Positions 1 through 9,127 of a stretch of DNA of 64,000 nucleotides are shown here, piece by piece. The notes under the pieces were generated by a model, which did no database searches, was not told the origin of the DNA, and saw only the letters and a program-made list of their open reading frames with translations. Where the stretch lies: positions 496,001 to 560,000 of the forward strand of contig CP006669.1 of assembly GCA_000471925.1 (NCBI GenBank), given 5' to 3'. The stretch's first letter is position 1, and each line of letters begins with the position of its first letter. This DNA is from Ralstonia pickettii DTP0602 (lineage in GTDB: Bacteria > Pseudomonadota > Gammaproteobacteria > Burkholderiales > Burkholderiaceae). Both the position numbers and the translations under genes were made by a program.

Positions 1-803
1 CAACGGACACCTATACTAATAGTTGCGGCGTCCCTGAAGCTACGTGCTTCTGGTTCGCCTACCACTCGTTTCCGGGCCTTCCCCCTCGACAACGTCTTTG
101 GACTAGTGACTCCTGAAGTCACTCACGGGGATTCCTGGAAATTTCATGCAAGATGCCACGCGGCGACCTCTGCTCGCTCACTCCTCCAGTAACCAAGGAA
201 GCCGGTCGTTCGCCAGGATCGATGCAATCGATGTCCGGCGATTGGGATCCTTGGCCGCAATACCGATTGCCAGGTTGATTGCCGCCTTCTTTGCTGCTCT
301 TCCGCGTTTCGGGCCGGCCGGGCCGCGATCTCATCGTGACGATGATGCCGTAAAGATCCTCGGCAATGCGGGACGGATGGAAACGATTACCCGTTCGCAA
401 TGGAAGATCGGAGCCCACAGCGGTGGCGCTTGGTCACAACGGCCCCACACAGTCAGCCCTCCAAGCAATGAAGGAAATATCGTGCCGAACAATTCTGCGA
501 AAACCACCTACCGGGCCATTCCCGCCACGCGCCTACTGCGCGAACGCCAGGTCGGCCAGTTGCCGAAGGGAAGCATCCAAAGATTTGGATTCATACGATT
601 GGTGGCAATCCAATGGCATCAGGCAGCCATGCTACTGATTGACTGGGATCGCGCTGTCAACGAAGGCTGGCCTAACCTGCGGTCACCATCCTGCCCCAGA
701 GTCAAAGGGCTCTGGAGCTTAGGGCCTAGGCGGGAATCATTCCGCAAACTTCCGCCGATTCGCCGAAGTTGAAATTGAGATTGAGATTGAGTGAGGTAAC
801 ACC
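1..803. other. no recognisable gene
   Basis: Open frames exist here on both strands, but none has recognisable domains, a convincing ribosome binding site or similarity to a family I know. The longest plus-strand frame (146-772) has a composition that looks like chance coding. Just before the next gene there is a short GAGATT-type hexamer repeat at about 769-793. The segment is most simply read as degenerate DNA left of the IS5 remnant. Confidence 0.4.
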
Positions 804-1322
804 ATGCGTACGCTGCTATATTTCAGGCTGAAAGACGCCATCACGGCGAGGCTGGCGCAAGCTCGATTAGGCGAGCTGGCCGGTACATCAGCACTTGTCG
901 CGGGACCGTGGTTTGTCCAGCGCGACAATCAGCCAGTTGACGGATTGCCGAAGATTGACCCCGGCCAGACTACGTATCGCGAAGAAGCGGCGATCACCGG
1001 GATTTTCGTGGGCGCGATCGTCGCCGCGCTGGTAATTTTCAGATACGGAGTCTCCGCCGGTACGGGCGCCACTGCCATTGCGTATGTTGGCGCTATCATG
1101 CTTGGCGCGATGATCGGCTGGTGGATCGGCGGATTGGTCGGCGCCAAGATTGGCCGTCTCGGCCTGCGGTGGCAGAAAGCGCAAATGGCACCGGGCCAGT
1201 TGCTGATGATTGCCAGTTGCGACTCGAAATCCAAGGAATCCATGAAGCAGATGATCAACGAACTGGGCGGTGTCAGTATCGACGAGCACAGCGACCTGAT
1301 GCCGAACTTCAGGTGGGTATGA
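804..1322 (+). CDS. two-helix membrane protein, unknown function
   Basis: A 172-residue protein with a soluble N-terminal part (residues 1-60), two hydrophobic segments at about 63-80 and 88-115 rich in Gly and Ala, and a soluble C-terminal part. The helices are separated by a short Gly/Thr loop, so both ends should lie on the same side of the inner membrane. The overall plan resembles bacterial DUF1269-type membrane proteins, but I cannot assign a family firmly. The ATG is preceded by a good Shine-Dalgarno sequence (GAGGTAAC). It stands alone, followed by a decayed transposase. Function is unknown; a stress-related role is only a guess. Confidence 0.6.
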   Translation: MRTLLYFRLKDAITARLAQARLGELAGTSALVAGPWFVQRDNQPVDGLPKIDPGQTTYREEAAITGIFVGAIVAALVIFRYGVSAGTGATAIAYVGAIMLGAMIGWWIGGLVGAKIGRLGLRWQKAQMAPGQLLMIASCDSKSKESMKQMINELGGVSIDEHSDLMPNFRWV

Positions 1323-1477
1323 TTGCCGGAACGGATCTGCCGATGCGGTCCCGGAAATATACGGTACCAGCTAGGAAAAGAGGGCCACTCCGAACTGGCC
1401 CCCAAGAAGTTGGACAGTTAAATCGCTAGGCGCCTAAGGGCTGAATCCTGTATTCCACGGGACTCGGCCACTTTTTT

Positions 1478-2119
1478 TTGGGGCGTGGGCCGACCACAAG
1501 AGCTTTGTACGCAAGGATAGCGGCGACAATGACGATAGCGACGGCGCTAACTTCAAGGGTCGCAAGCGCAGCAACGAGACGCACGAGTCCAAGACCGATC
1601 CCGATGCCAAACTGTACCGCAAGGCCAAAATCGCCAGTGAACCGCGCTATATGGGTCATACCCTGAGTGACAACCGCCACGGCCTGGTGGTGAGCGCCAT
1701 GGTGACCAATGCGGACGGGCGCGCCGAGCGCGAGGCCGCGAAGGTCATGCTCAACGACGCCAGGCAGATGACTGAAGACCTGAATGTGGAAGTCACCGTG
1801 GGCGCGAAAGGGCTACGACGCGCAGGAATTCATTCAAGCCTGCCTGAAAATGAGGGTGACGTCCCCACGTGGCACAGAACACCTCGGGGCGACGCTCGGC
1901 CGTTCCCGATGCCATTGCTTGCAGCGCCGGTTATGCCATCTCGCAGCAGAAGCGCAAGCTGATCGAACAAGGCTTTGGCTGGGCCAAGACCGTGGGCGCA
2001 TGCGCCAAATGATGGTGCGCGGACTAAAAAAGGTCGACCAGATGTTTGTGCTGAGCATGGCCGCCTACAACCTCGTGCGCATGCGTTCACAGGGACAAAT
2101 CCGTCCGCAGTTGCAGTAA
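1478..2119 (+). pseudogene. frameshifted IS5-family transposase, 3' part
   Basis: This is the C-terminal half of an IS5-family DDE transposase spread over more than one frame. The first frame shows the block NFKGRKRSN, then YMGHTLSDNRHGLVVSA and a TADG-like segment. After a frame change near 1800 the continuation GYDAQEFI is read from another frame, and after further disruption the end MVRGLKKVDQMFVLSMAAYNL is recovered up to the stop at 2119. In intact relatives these motifs are contiguous. The N-terminal half is missing, so the element cannot encode an active transposase. Element ends were not located. Confidence 0.75.
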
Positions 2120-2604
2120 TCGCGATAATGAGGCCGGAGACGGGCGCAAAATCAACGAAAAAAGTCGATGACGTGACGCGCGACTTCCGGATTGTGAAAT
2201 ATCGCGAACCCACCAGCCTTGCAGGGGGAAGCTTCACCTCTTGCGCCGTGAGTACTTCAGCAGCCGGCCTGTTAGTGGTGTTCAAAACTCGTGCGTCCGC
2301 GGGCACTCATAACGAAAGCTTCCAGCGACAATAGGCGCATGAAAAACTGGCGTTGAGCTAGACCTGAGCAACCGCCATGAGATGTGGATTCGCTCCCCTC
2401 GCAACGACACATCACAAACCGTTTGCTATGCCGGCATTTAGGTAGAGGATGCGCTTTAGATAGCCTGCCTGCCAGCGAGGTTCCGCTCGACGGCTATCAT
2501 CGGCCTGGCTCCTGCCCCCATCAGCTCCAACATGCGAAGTTCGGCCGTTGCAGCCGTTCCCACGCTAGGAGGATGGTCCGAAGAAGGGTCGAGGATATCA
2601 GGCA

Positions 2605-2949
2605 TTATCCGTTTGTTAGAAATGCGACACGACCGTCCTCCCGCACATACAAGTCTGAGAACGACAGCACAACGTTCAGTTCATCCCTGCACCAATGAAA
2701 TCCGTCGGGATCACGAGTGGCTTGGTTGATTAACATAATTAAATGATTACCGACCCGAAAGCGATTCTGTGCACTCGCCAGTGCCTTGAATAAACGCTTC
2801 CATTTGGTCATGGTATGGCACGGATCAGGAAGTCCGATTTCCTGAAGGAGCCTCCCTATTTGCGGTCCTGTAAGGCCGCGTTCTGCATCTCCGAGGACAC
2901 GGCATGCCGCTTCGAGGTGCTGCACATTGAAGGGGACGAGGTGCGTCAC
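2605..2949 (-). CDS. truncated TIGR02391-like protein
   Basis: This 114-residue frame starts with GTG and reads like the N-terminal part of the TIGR02391 family (an abortive-infection-associated family of unknown biochemistry). The recognisable features are an opening FNVQHLEAACRVLGD, a short helix-turn-helix-like stretch LTGPQIGRLLQEIGLPDP, MTKWKRLFKAL, and FHWCRDELNVVLSFSDL. Known members are, to my recollection, more than twice as long. The C-terminal domain after residue 114 is absent and the downstream sequence does not resume it in another frame, so this is probably a broken gene. The assignment rests on memory of the family. Confidence 0.5.
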   Translation of the reverse strand: MTHLVPFNVQHLEAACRVLGDAERGLTGPQIGRLLQEIGLPDPCHTMTKWKRLFKALASAQNRFRVGNHLIMLINQATRDPDGFHWCRDELNVVLSFSDLYVREDGRVAFLTNG

Positions 2950-4711
2950 GAAAATATCTCCTTGCAGTGCTATCAGCCAATCCTGGCTTCCCGCCGCAGA
3001 TTTGGCCTTCCCGAAGACACCCTGGAGGATAGCTCCGCGTAATCGTGTTGAGGCGACGACTGCCGGTCAGTACGAGCAGGACGGCGCGGCCTCACCAGTT
3101 CGGGCCTGCAGGCGGCCTGGTGACCTACATAGTCTCCGCAGCAGCCATGGCGAACTATCGAACCTCGGCCACGCCCAGTCGGCGGACCCCACCGGTGGCC
3201 ATTATTTTCCAGCGTACCTTCACCCGGAGAGTCCTTTGGTGACTAGTAGGCGAGCTTATCGAGCTCGCGATGCAACGGTCTTGTGATGACTCTGACTATC
3301 GGTGTGTCGACACACCTCACCGCCGATTTCCATTCATGCTCTCGCCTTCCATCGCGGCACGCCATTCCTCGTGCGCCTCGATTGGCTCCAATTCCTGGTT
3401 GACGAACGAGGTAGCGCGTTCTGCGGCAGAGGAGGCATTGAAGGGGAAGTCACCCTGGCTGTCTTCCAGTACTTGCTCCGCCGGACCGACAACGTCAGCA
3501 TACGCGCTAAATCTCTGACAAAGGAAATATTTTTCTTGAAACACCGGTAACGACGAATTCCGAAAAAACTCAAGCTTTTCCTCGCAAATAATCCAACCAC
3601 ATAAAAGAAGGCTGTGCGAGGCCCGCCAAGTCGCCACCAGAGGTGCAAATACAGAACCCATGTTGAGGATAAAGAGCGCATACTTGGGTTGGCAATACCT
3701 ACCCATGTGCACGCTTCGGTGCGCCCGGCGCATCTCAGCGCAGGATGTGGCAGCGCTATGTCAGGCCGCGTTGGTCGCCTTGGAATGCACTCCTTCGCGG
3801 ATTCTGCTGATATTACTTGCCCGATATGGAGGGCTACGACGTCGCACGTTCTCTGCGAAGCAGCCCTGGAACGGCAGAGAGACTCTGAACGAGGTGCTGA
3901 TTGCTGACATCGATGGATTTACGGGAAGCGCAGTAGTTCACCTCATCTGCAATAGCCTGAAGCAGCCAATGAAGCGGCGATCTTGAGCGTACGCCACCCC
4001 AACTTCGTCGGGGCTGAATCTGGCGCGTCACCTGGAACGCTTCCCGCTGGGAACCTCCCGATCGCCGGCCGGCTTATGCGGTCCGATGGCGGTCCGATGC
4101 TTCCTCGCCCAACGCCCGAACCGCTCGTCCCCGACGGCCCCTTCCCGGCCGGCCATGAGCGGCCCTTCCACTTGACTACTACGCGCACGTTTGAAGGTTG
4201 GCTCCACGCTGACAACGGACGGTTGACTTTCCACGTTGCAAGAACTGACGTCGACGATATAGTCACACAGTCTCTTTTCCTTCTACGAGAGGACCGCGTG
4301 CCCATGTTCAGTCGCCCGACGCGGCAGTGTGGACTTACGGGGGGCAAGTGCCGCTACCTCTGCGAGGAAATAAACAGGCATAGTTCCTTCGATGAGCGTA
4401 GCGATCTGGAGTGTTTCGCAAGACCTGGGATACCAGCTTGGAGCCGGTGTTCGCCTTTCAGTACCCCTGCCCCGCTTCGAATATTGTTTCCACAAGACTA
4501 CGACCTGCTGTTTAGCGACGATCCTTGGGGCGAACGAGAAGGTGCAAGCGTCCAAAGCCAGAGAGGCATTGCATGTGCGTCAATGCCACAATCAAGGGCA
4601 TTATAGCGCGGACCAAAGTGAAGTGGCGAGCTAGGGTGGTCATACTTACGTCATTTTTTCAACCGCTGTTCCGGGAACAGCCTTTACAAAAGTTCCCGGA
4701 TAGCCATCTAG
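2950..4711. other. no confident gene in 1.8 kb
   Basis: Several open frames of 80-207 codons occur on both strands here, including 3317-3733 on the minus strand and 3983-4606 on the plus strand. None shows a domain, a good ribosome binding site or neighbour logic. The C-terminal half of the 3317-3733 frame (acidic, protein-like composition) might be the end of a genuine but decayed gene. I regard the whole stretch as degenerate accessory DNA. Confidence 0.35.
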
Positions 4712-4930
4712 TTACGCACCGTCGGTGTACCCGTCGCGGTTGGTGATTCGCGCCCCATCGGAAAATACATTTCGCCTGTCCGTGACCGCAGCGCCATCGG
4801 TGTAGACGTCAAACTTTGTAGCTTTCCCTCCATCGGTATAGGGGTCACGTGGCCCCACCGGTCCGGCATACGCCCCCGCGGCGCCAAGTGCGGTACCCAA
4901 GACAGCGGACAGTACGAGTTTCTTAAGCAT
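4712..4930 (-). CDS. small exported YTDGA-repeat protein
   Basis: A 72-residue protein with a classic Sec signal peptide: MLKK, a hydrophobic run to about residue 18, and an AYA cleavage site near residue 22. The mature part is about 50 residues and contains repeated DPYTDG / DVYTDGA / GYTDGA motifs. It has a strong Shine-Dalgarno sequence (GGAGG) seven bases before ATG. The plan resembles the small metal-stress-responsive periplasmic proteins of Cupriavidus (CopQ-like), but that link is from memory and should be treated as a suggestion. It stands alone next to an IS element. Confidence 0.75.
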   Translation of the reverse strand: MLKKLVLSAVLGTALGAAGAYAGPVGPRDPYTDGGKATKFDVYTDGAAVTDRRNVFSDGARITNRDGYTDGA

Positions 4931-5165
4931 GATTCCACCTCCTATTAGGTGGTTACATTTTTTCCCCCAGCAAGTTCAAGTTCCAGTATAGGTGCGCTTT
5001 GACGAATTTTTTGCATTGCACAAATTTATACTTGGCACGCCCCGCCCGTTTGCGAACGATGAGCGGCCCGGCACGGACAGCCAGGCGAATTTCTTCCGCT
5101 ATGCACCACGGGGTCTGAAATGCTGGAAAGAAAACGTTCTTACAAGGGATTCCACGTTGGAGACC

Positions 5166-5175
5166 GCGCTAAAGC
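5166..5175. repeat. 10-bp target duplication, left copy
   Basis: GCGCTAAAGC occurs here and again at 6655-6664, exactly flanking the IS4-family element. It is part of the terminal repeat of the host ISKra4 copy, which identifies the insertion target. Confidence 0.85.
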
Positions 5176-6654
5176 CATTTGATTACACACATCTCAGTCG
5201 TCAAGTTCACGGGCGTACCTGAGGCCTGCGGCGAAATCCACCACTCGCTGCAGGCCTTGCCAGATGGTCTTGACTCCGGGTTCGCCGTCGCCTTTGCGCG
5301 CCAGGAAGCCGCCGAGCATAGCGACCAAGCGCACGACCTCGTTCAGACGCGGTGACGTCTTCGGCGGCTTCTTCTTGTTGAGAATGAATGCCGCGCGCCA
5401 TTCATCGCGCTCGAACAACAGCCCTGCATCCAGGTCCGGGCAAGTTCGGCCCAGTCGCATCAACCGAGCGATGCGCCATGCCACCACCATGAACAGCGCC
5501 AAGGCACGCTCAAGCCGTGCCATCGATGCGAGTTGCAGCGCCTCGACCCGACAGCCGTTCTTGAGCACGTGAAAGAATAGTTCCACTTCCCAGCGCGCGC
5601 GGTACCAGTCAATAAGCTGTGCTGCTTCGTCAAGGTCGTCCACCTCGCGATTACTCAGCAGTCGCCATTCAATCGGTTTGACGCCGGCCGGCGGGTCGAC
5701 CTCCCGGGCTACGATACACGTGGCACTCACCACGCCGCCTGCAGCATCAGGCAACGCGACACGTTGTGCCCACACCTGCTGCCGTACCGCGCGCGCTGGC
5801 TGAGCCTGACGGGCTGCCAGCGTAAAGTGAATCCTGCCCACTGGCTCACCCGCAGTTACTTGGTCCCACAGCTTGCCGCCGCCAGGCAAGGTGCGATTGT
5901 GCTGCGAGCGCAGTAGCCAATCCGCCGGGTGGCCCAACTCCTTCGCTTTGACCATCAGCGCCATGATGTCCGACTCCCGGTCAGCCACATAGACGAGTCG
6001 CGTGGCAGGCAGTGCGGCCGCCTGTTCGGCGACTCGCTCATATCCTTCGGTCCAGCGGGTACTTTCCTTGATGCCGGGGCGCACGCCATCCGCACCCTTT
6101 GGCTCGCGCGCCCACATGTAGGCGTCAAGCACGCCCAGCGGTTCGCGCGATGGCGTTACCGCGTAAGTCGGGTGCAGATACAGCCCGCGTTGCGCCTCAT
6201 ACGACAGCGGCCCCAAGCCTGTGATGGTCTGGCCGTTAAAGTCCAACTCCGTGGTGTCTTGGATGCATAGCACCACTTCGCAAGCTCGCATCCGCTCGGC
6301 CGAACTCTGCCAGTGGGGCGCCAAAATATCGCGCCAGTCCAGTTCATCCTGAGCCAGGAAGCGGTACGCCGCAGCCGTTTCCGCCCACCCGCCGCATGCG
6401 CTGGGTATGCTTGCCGTCGGCTTCTCTGCGAGCCGCTCCGCTAGCAGCACCGCCCGTTTGTTCAGGCGCTGGTCGCCCAAGTCAATGTCCTTGAATTCTG
6501 CCGCTGCCCAACTCGTTGCCTCTCGCTGCATGTGCCGCCCAAAATGCAAGAGTGAACGACAATCCGAAGGAGTTTACAACCCCACCCGCTATGTCATTGA
6601 CCGTAAACGACTTTTCGCGGCACCCCATGGGGCATGACTTGTGTGTAATGAGGT
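5176..6654 (-). mobile_element. complete IS4-family insertion sequence
   Basis: A 1479-bp element bounded by imperfect inverted ends sharing ATTACACACA and flanked by a perfect 10-bp direct repeat (GCGCTAAAGC). It contains a single full-length transposase gene on the minus strand. The clean target duplication and intact gene suggest a recent and possibly still active insertion. Confidence 0.85.
5194..6531 (-). CDS. IS4-family (IS50-like) transposase
   Basis: A 445-residue DDE transposase of the IS4 family, similar in plan to the Tn5/IS50 enzyme. The three acidic residues are visible in QDTTELDF, ADRESD and ELFFHVLK. The family YREK signature is perfect: Y-x2-R-x3-E-x6-K in YRARWEVELFFHVLK. 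The N-terminal WAAAEFKDIDLGDQRLNKR block is the usual DNA-binding start. A TTG lies six codons upstream, but the ATG at 6531 fits relatives better. The gene is full length and almost fills the element. It catalyses cut-and-paste movement. Confidence 0.9.
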   Translation of the reverse strand: MQREATSWAAAEFKDIDLGDQRLNKRAVLLAERLAEKPTASIPSACGGWAETAAAYRFLAQDELDWRDILAPHWQSSAERMRACEVVLCIQDTTELDFNGQTITGLGPLSYEAQRGLYLHPTYAVTPSREPLGVLDAYMWAREPKGADGVRPGIKESTRWTEGYERVAEQAAALPATRLVYVADRESDIMALMVKAKELGHPADWLLRSQHNRTLPGGGKLWDQVTAGEPVGRIHFTLAARQAQPARAVRQQVWAQRVALPDAAGGVVSATCIVAREVDPPAGVKPIEWRLLSNREVDDLDEAAQLIDWYRARWEVELFFHVLKNGCRVEALQLASMARLERALALFMVVAWRIARLMRLGRTCPDLDAGLLFERDEWRAAFILNKKKPPKTSPRLNEVVRLVAMLGGFLARKGDGEPGVKTIWQGLQRVVDFAAGLRYARELDD

Positions 6655-6664
6655 GCGCTAAAGC
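6655..6664. repeat. 10-bp target duplication, right copy
   Basis: Second copy of GCGCTAAAGC, abutting the right end of the IS4-family element. Removing the element and one copy restores a normal ISKra4 terminal repeat. Confidence 0.85.
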
Positions 6665-6912
6665 GGGGGCAGACTAAGCAACAAGGCGGTGGCCCTTCTC
6701 CCGGGCGATGGAGGGATACCATCGTTCAACGTGAGATCGGAACTGGTCATTGAGCACGGCAGTCCGGATTTGTAGAAGTTCGTGCGGGTGCCGCGGCCGC
6801 CCATGTCGGCAATGGCCTCGGGCATGGCCGCCCGGCCGCCGCCAAGGAAGGCCAGACCGGACAAGTCGCGCGTATCGATGCCGGAGAAGAAAACCATCGC
6901 CTTGCCGCTTAG

Positions 6913-7506
6913 TCAGCCCCCGGTTTGGCGCGGTCTCCGGGACAGGGACTTCCCGACGATCACTTCAAACCAGCCATTCTGGCGGCGCCGGTGGCCCGCT
7001 AGCCGAGGGTAGCCGCCGTCAATGCCGACCGCGCGGATCGGACTGGGCTCCGGGATCTCGGACGAACCGACGCTCGCGGCCACCTCCGCCTGCTGCCGGG
7101 CGTCGGTGGCCTGTTCCGCTTCCAGCCGGCGACCGAGCGTGGTGACCTGGCGCCGGATTGAGCTGGCTGCCAGCACATGATCGAGCGGCAATACCTCTTG
7201 CAGGACGTTGACGGTCAGACCATACGACATCAACGCTGCAAACTTGACCTCGAGATACTGGAGTTCGGGACTGACCCGCTCAGGCAAGCAGTTGGCGACC
7301 GGACTGAAGGTGGGGGCGTTGCCCTGGCATTGCCGACAGGGATACAGCCTGGGACTGTCAATCGACAGTCGCCCGAACGCGCTCCGGAAGACCAAGTGAT
7401 GGTGGCCCTTGCAAGCCAGCTGCGCCCCGCACGTGGGACAAACGCTGGTCCGGGCAACTGCCTCGGCCCAGGATCGGAAGCCATGCGCGCATTTTAGGTG
7501 CCTCAT
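6913..7506 (-). pseudogene. ISKra4-family transposase fragment
   Basis: Residues 15-185 match the central part of the 464-residue transposase at 9151-10545, including the zinc-binding CPTCGAQL and CRQCQG blocks and VGIDGGYPRLAGH. The first 14 codons (MRHLKCAHGFRSWA) come from the element's other end and were fused by an internal deletion of about 800 bp. The 3' end is cut by an inverted element end, so the last two catalytic residues are lost. Confidence 0.85.
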
Positions 7507-7718
7507 TGGCCTCTCAGCAGTAGTCCCATCGTTTGCCCCCGATTTGGCGCGCTCTCTACGCGCGAGGATGGATTGCCGGAGGGACGCCTATTCAGCGATG
7601 CGTTCATCACTGCGGCCAGTGGCGCGAAGTACCTGTCTAGAGACTTGTCAGCGGGAGCGTCCACTGGCCATTCCGATTCTTCCGCAATGACTGCAAGCCT
7701 ACCTTCGTAGACCTTCAT
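7503..7718 (-). CDS. short unknown ORF truncated by an IS end
   Basis: A 71-codon frame whose first about 55 residues look protein-like (acidic, MKVYEGRLAVIAEESEWP start) and whose last residues are read from the terminal repeat of the ISKra4 remnant. It is therefore probably the start of a gene whose remainder was lost by the insertion. A pair of overlapping palindromes lies just upstream of its ATG. No function can be given. Confidence 0.3.
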   Translation of the reverse strand: MKVYEGRLAVIAEESEWPVDAPADKSLDRYFAPLAAVMNASLNRRPSGNPSSRVESAPNRGQTMGLLLRGQ

Positions 7719-7735
7719 GCCGCTCTTGCCCTACC

Positions 7736-7763
7736 CATACACATACGCATGTGTATGCGTATG
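7736..7763. promoter_or_regulatory. two overlapping perfect palindromes
   Basis: CATACACAT-ACGC-ATGTGTATG (7736-7757) and CATACGCAT-GTGT-ATGCGTATG (7742-7763) are both perfect 9-bp inverted repeats with four-base centres, and they share sequence. They lie 18-45 bp upstream of the short minus-strand ORF at 7718 and look like an operator or a pair of alternative hairpins. Confidence 0.5.
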
Positions 7764-7805
7764 GAGTGAGCTAACTTAGGTCAAGGCCGGTTATCGGCCA
7801 GAGTA

Positions 7806-8042
7806 TTAGGGTTTACGCGCAACGTAGCCGACCCCACCTCCAGGTATCGTCACATTGACCGCCTCTTCTCGGGCGCGCGTTTGACGCTCAGCTCGTAAGG
7901 GCCGCCTTTGTGCGTCATGATGGAGGCACGTCTGGGGCATCAGACCGCGATACATGCGACGGTCCATCGCAGCGCCCTTGTCATTCGCCCACTGTAATTC
8001 GATGTAGCCTTCCAGGGCCGCGACTGTCTTCGGGTGGCTCAA
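7806..8042 (-). pseudogene. tyrosine recombinase fragment (probable)
   Basis: The beginning of this frame (SHPKTVAALEGYIELQW) followed, in another frame around 7865-7921, by MTHKGGPYELSVKRAP resembles the middle of a site-specific tyrosine recombinase, where a core phrase like THKGGPYEL is common. The catalytic C-terminal residues are absent. I treat it as a decayed integrase piece. Confidence 0.4.
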
Positions 8043-8147
8043 ATAGATGCAGCGCTGGCGGCACCCGTTGTGATGGCGCCCAGCAGGCTCACTTCTTCGC
8101 GGATTTGGCCTGAGGGTTGAAGCACGTCAGCCACCTTTTTCCGTTAT

Positions 8148-8519
8148 CTAGTGCGCGAGCACCGCGCCGAGATTGAGTTCATCGGCAACTTTCTTCAATC
8201 GCTTGTCGCGCGTCCAGATGGTGATGCCTGGTTGTAGGCGCGCGGACGCCAACAGTGACGTGTCGACATATCCTATTCCACGATTGAACAAACCTTCGCG
8301 CTCGATCAAATAAAACGTCTCCTCCGGCGTTGCAACTGGCGCGCGCGGCAGATCGAGCAACGCGCCAAGCACGACGTCACGGTCACGCAGACTACCGAGC
8401 GAAATCTCGCCTATCACATATGGATGAGCCAGCACGCACTCCTCGGCAAGCAGGCTAATCAGCATAGGATCAGAAGCGTTGATGTGGTCAATCCAGACCG
8501 ACGTGTCGACAAGAATCAT
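8148..8519 (-). CDS. vapC: VapC-type PIN-domain toxin
   Basis: A 123-residue PIN-domain ribonuclease. The expected acidic residues are visible: D5 in ILVDTSVWIDH, a Glu in GEISLG, and two Asp in the C-terminal part (GYVDTSLLAS and TRDKRL). VapC toxins cleave RNA, often initiator tRNA. The start overlaps the end of the upstream antitoxin gene by four bases (ATGA), the usual arrangement for translational coupling. The length is normal. It should be an active toxin neutralised by the neighbouring VapB. Confidence 0.9.
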   Translation of the reverse strand: MILVDTSVWIDHINASDPMLISLLAEECVLAHPYVIGEISLGSLRDRDVVLGALLDLPRAPVATPEETFYLIEREGLFNRGIGYVDTSLLASARLQPGITIWTRDKRLKKVADELNLGAVLAH

Positions 8520-8713
8520 TCGATGTCCTGCCGGCGACGCGGCGCCCCCTTGATGCCCGGTTGGCTACCGCCAAGATTCGCGAGTCGTTTCGCGGCTTCA
8601 CGCTGGATCAAGGCCTTTAGCGCTTCGCGCACGAGTGCCGTTTTCTCCTCCAGGCCCGTATAGGCTTGAGCCTTGGCGATCAAGTCGTCATCAAGCGCAA
8701 TAGTCGTACGCAT
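8516..8713 (-). CDS. vapB: VapB-type antitoxin
   Basis: A 65-residue antitoxin that starts MRTTIALDDDLIAKAQAYTG, a ribbon-helix-helix DNA-binding motif of the VapB (type II toxin-antitoxin) family. The C-terminal tail, rich in Gly, Arg and Pro, would bind the toxin. It is the first gene of the pair and is expected to autoregulate; an 8-bp inverted repeat with a 26-bp spacer lies just upstream. Confidence 0.85.
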   Translation of the reverse strand: MRTTIALDDDLIAKAQAYTGLEEKTALVREALKALIQREAAKRLANLGGSQPGIKGAPRRRQDIE

Positions 8714-8729
8714 GGGAATCTCCGTAAGT

Positions 8730-8771
8730 ATGCACTAATGATAGCATCGTTTGATGATAAAAATAGTGCAT
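8730..8771. promoter_or_regulatory. candidate VapB operator
   Basis: ATGCACTA (8730-8737) and TAGTGCAT (8764-8771) form a perfect 8-bp inverted repeat around an AT-rich 26-bp centre that begins 17 bp upstream of vapB. Position and symmetry fit an autoregulatory site covering the promoter. Confidence 0.45.
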
Positions 8772-8949
8772 TGCGAAGTCTCGTAATGAGCGCTTTTTGC
8801 CGCGACATTCCGATGCAGTTGCACGCGAGAACGGCGAAAACCGCCCGCGAACACAGACGAGATATCGCATCCTCGGAAAAATCCAAAGGCGGTCAGCAGA
8901 AATTCCGGCTTATAGAAGACGACCGCCCCAAGCTAATCCGCGGTCGAAG

Positions 8950-9127
8950 CTATCCGATCCGGAAAAACTCCACGCTCTGCCCCGCATTGACCGCCCGCCG
9001 CAGCCAATCGGGCATCTCGCCCTGCCCGTCCCAGCGCATTCCCTGGGCGTTGCGGTAGCAGACCGCGGCCGGCGGCGGGGGCTGCGGCGGCGGTTCAAAG
9101 CACCCCGCCGCCTCCAGTTCCTCCAGA
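8950..9127 (-). pseudogene. H-NS family C-terminal fragment
   Basis: The frame encodes LEELEAAGCF, a Pro-rich linker, and CYRNAQGMRWDGQGEMPDWLRRA followed by SVEFFRIG and a stop. This matches, almost residue for residue, the 86-residue H-NS-like protein at 25355-25615. Its N-terminal 25 or so codons are replaced by the left end of the ISKra4-family element, so the element inserted into an H-NS gene. Confidence 0.8.

Larger units (their letters stand above)
5162..7554 (-). mobile_element. ISKra4-family element, decayed and interrupted
   Basis: This is a wrecked copy of the element found complete at 9128-11278. Its left terminal repeat (GACCGCGCTAAAGC...GGGGGCAGAC) is split by an IS4-family insertion. 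About 130 bp of transposase 3' end follow (6665-6812), then an inverted copy of the same element end (about 6884-6935), then the middle of the transposase gene, and finally the right terminal repeat ending near 7554. Relative to the complete copy, the N-terminal coding part and the passenger gene are deleted; the junction lies between CTCGGCC and CAGGATCGG. The element is not mobile by itself. Confidence 0.75.

Noticed and set aside
146..772. 208-codon plus-strand open frame
   Set aside because: No domain, no good ribosome binding site and a composition like chance coding; overlapping frames are equally long.
3983..4606. 207-codon plus-strand open frame
   Set aside because: Composition looks random, no family similarity, and no Shine-Dalgarno sequence.
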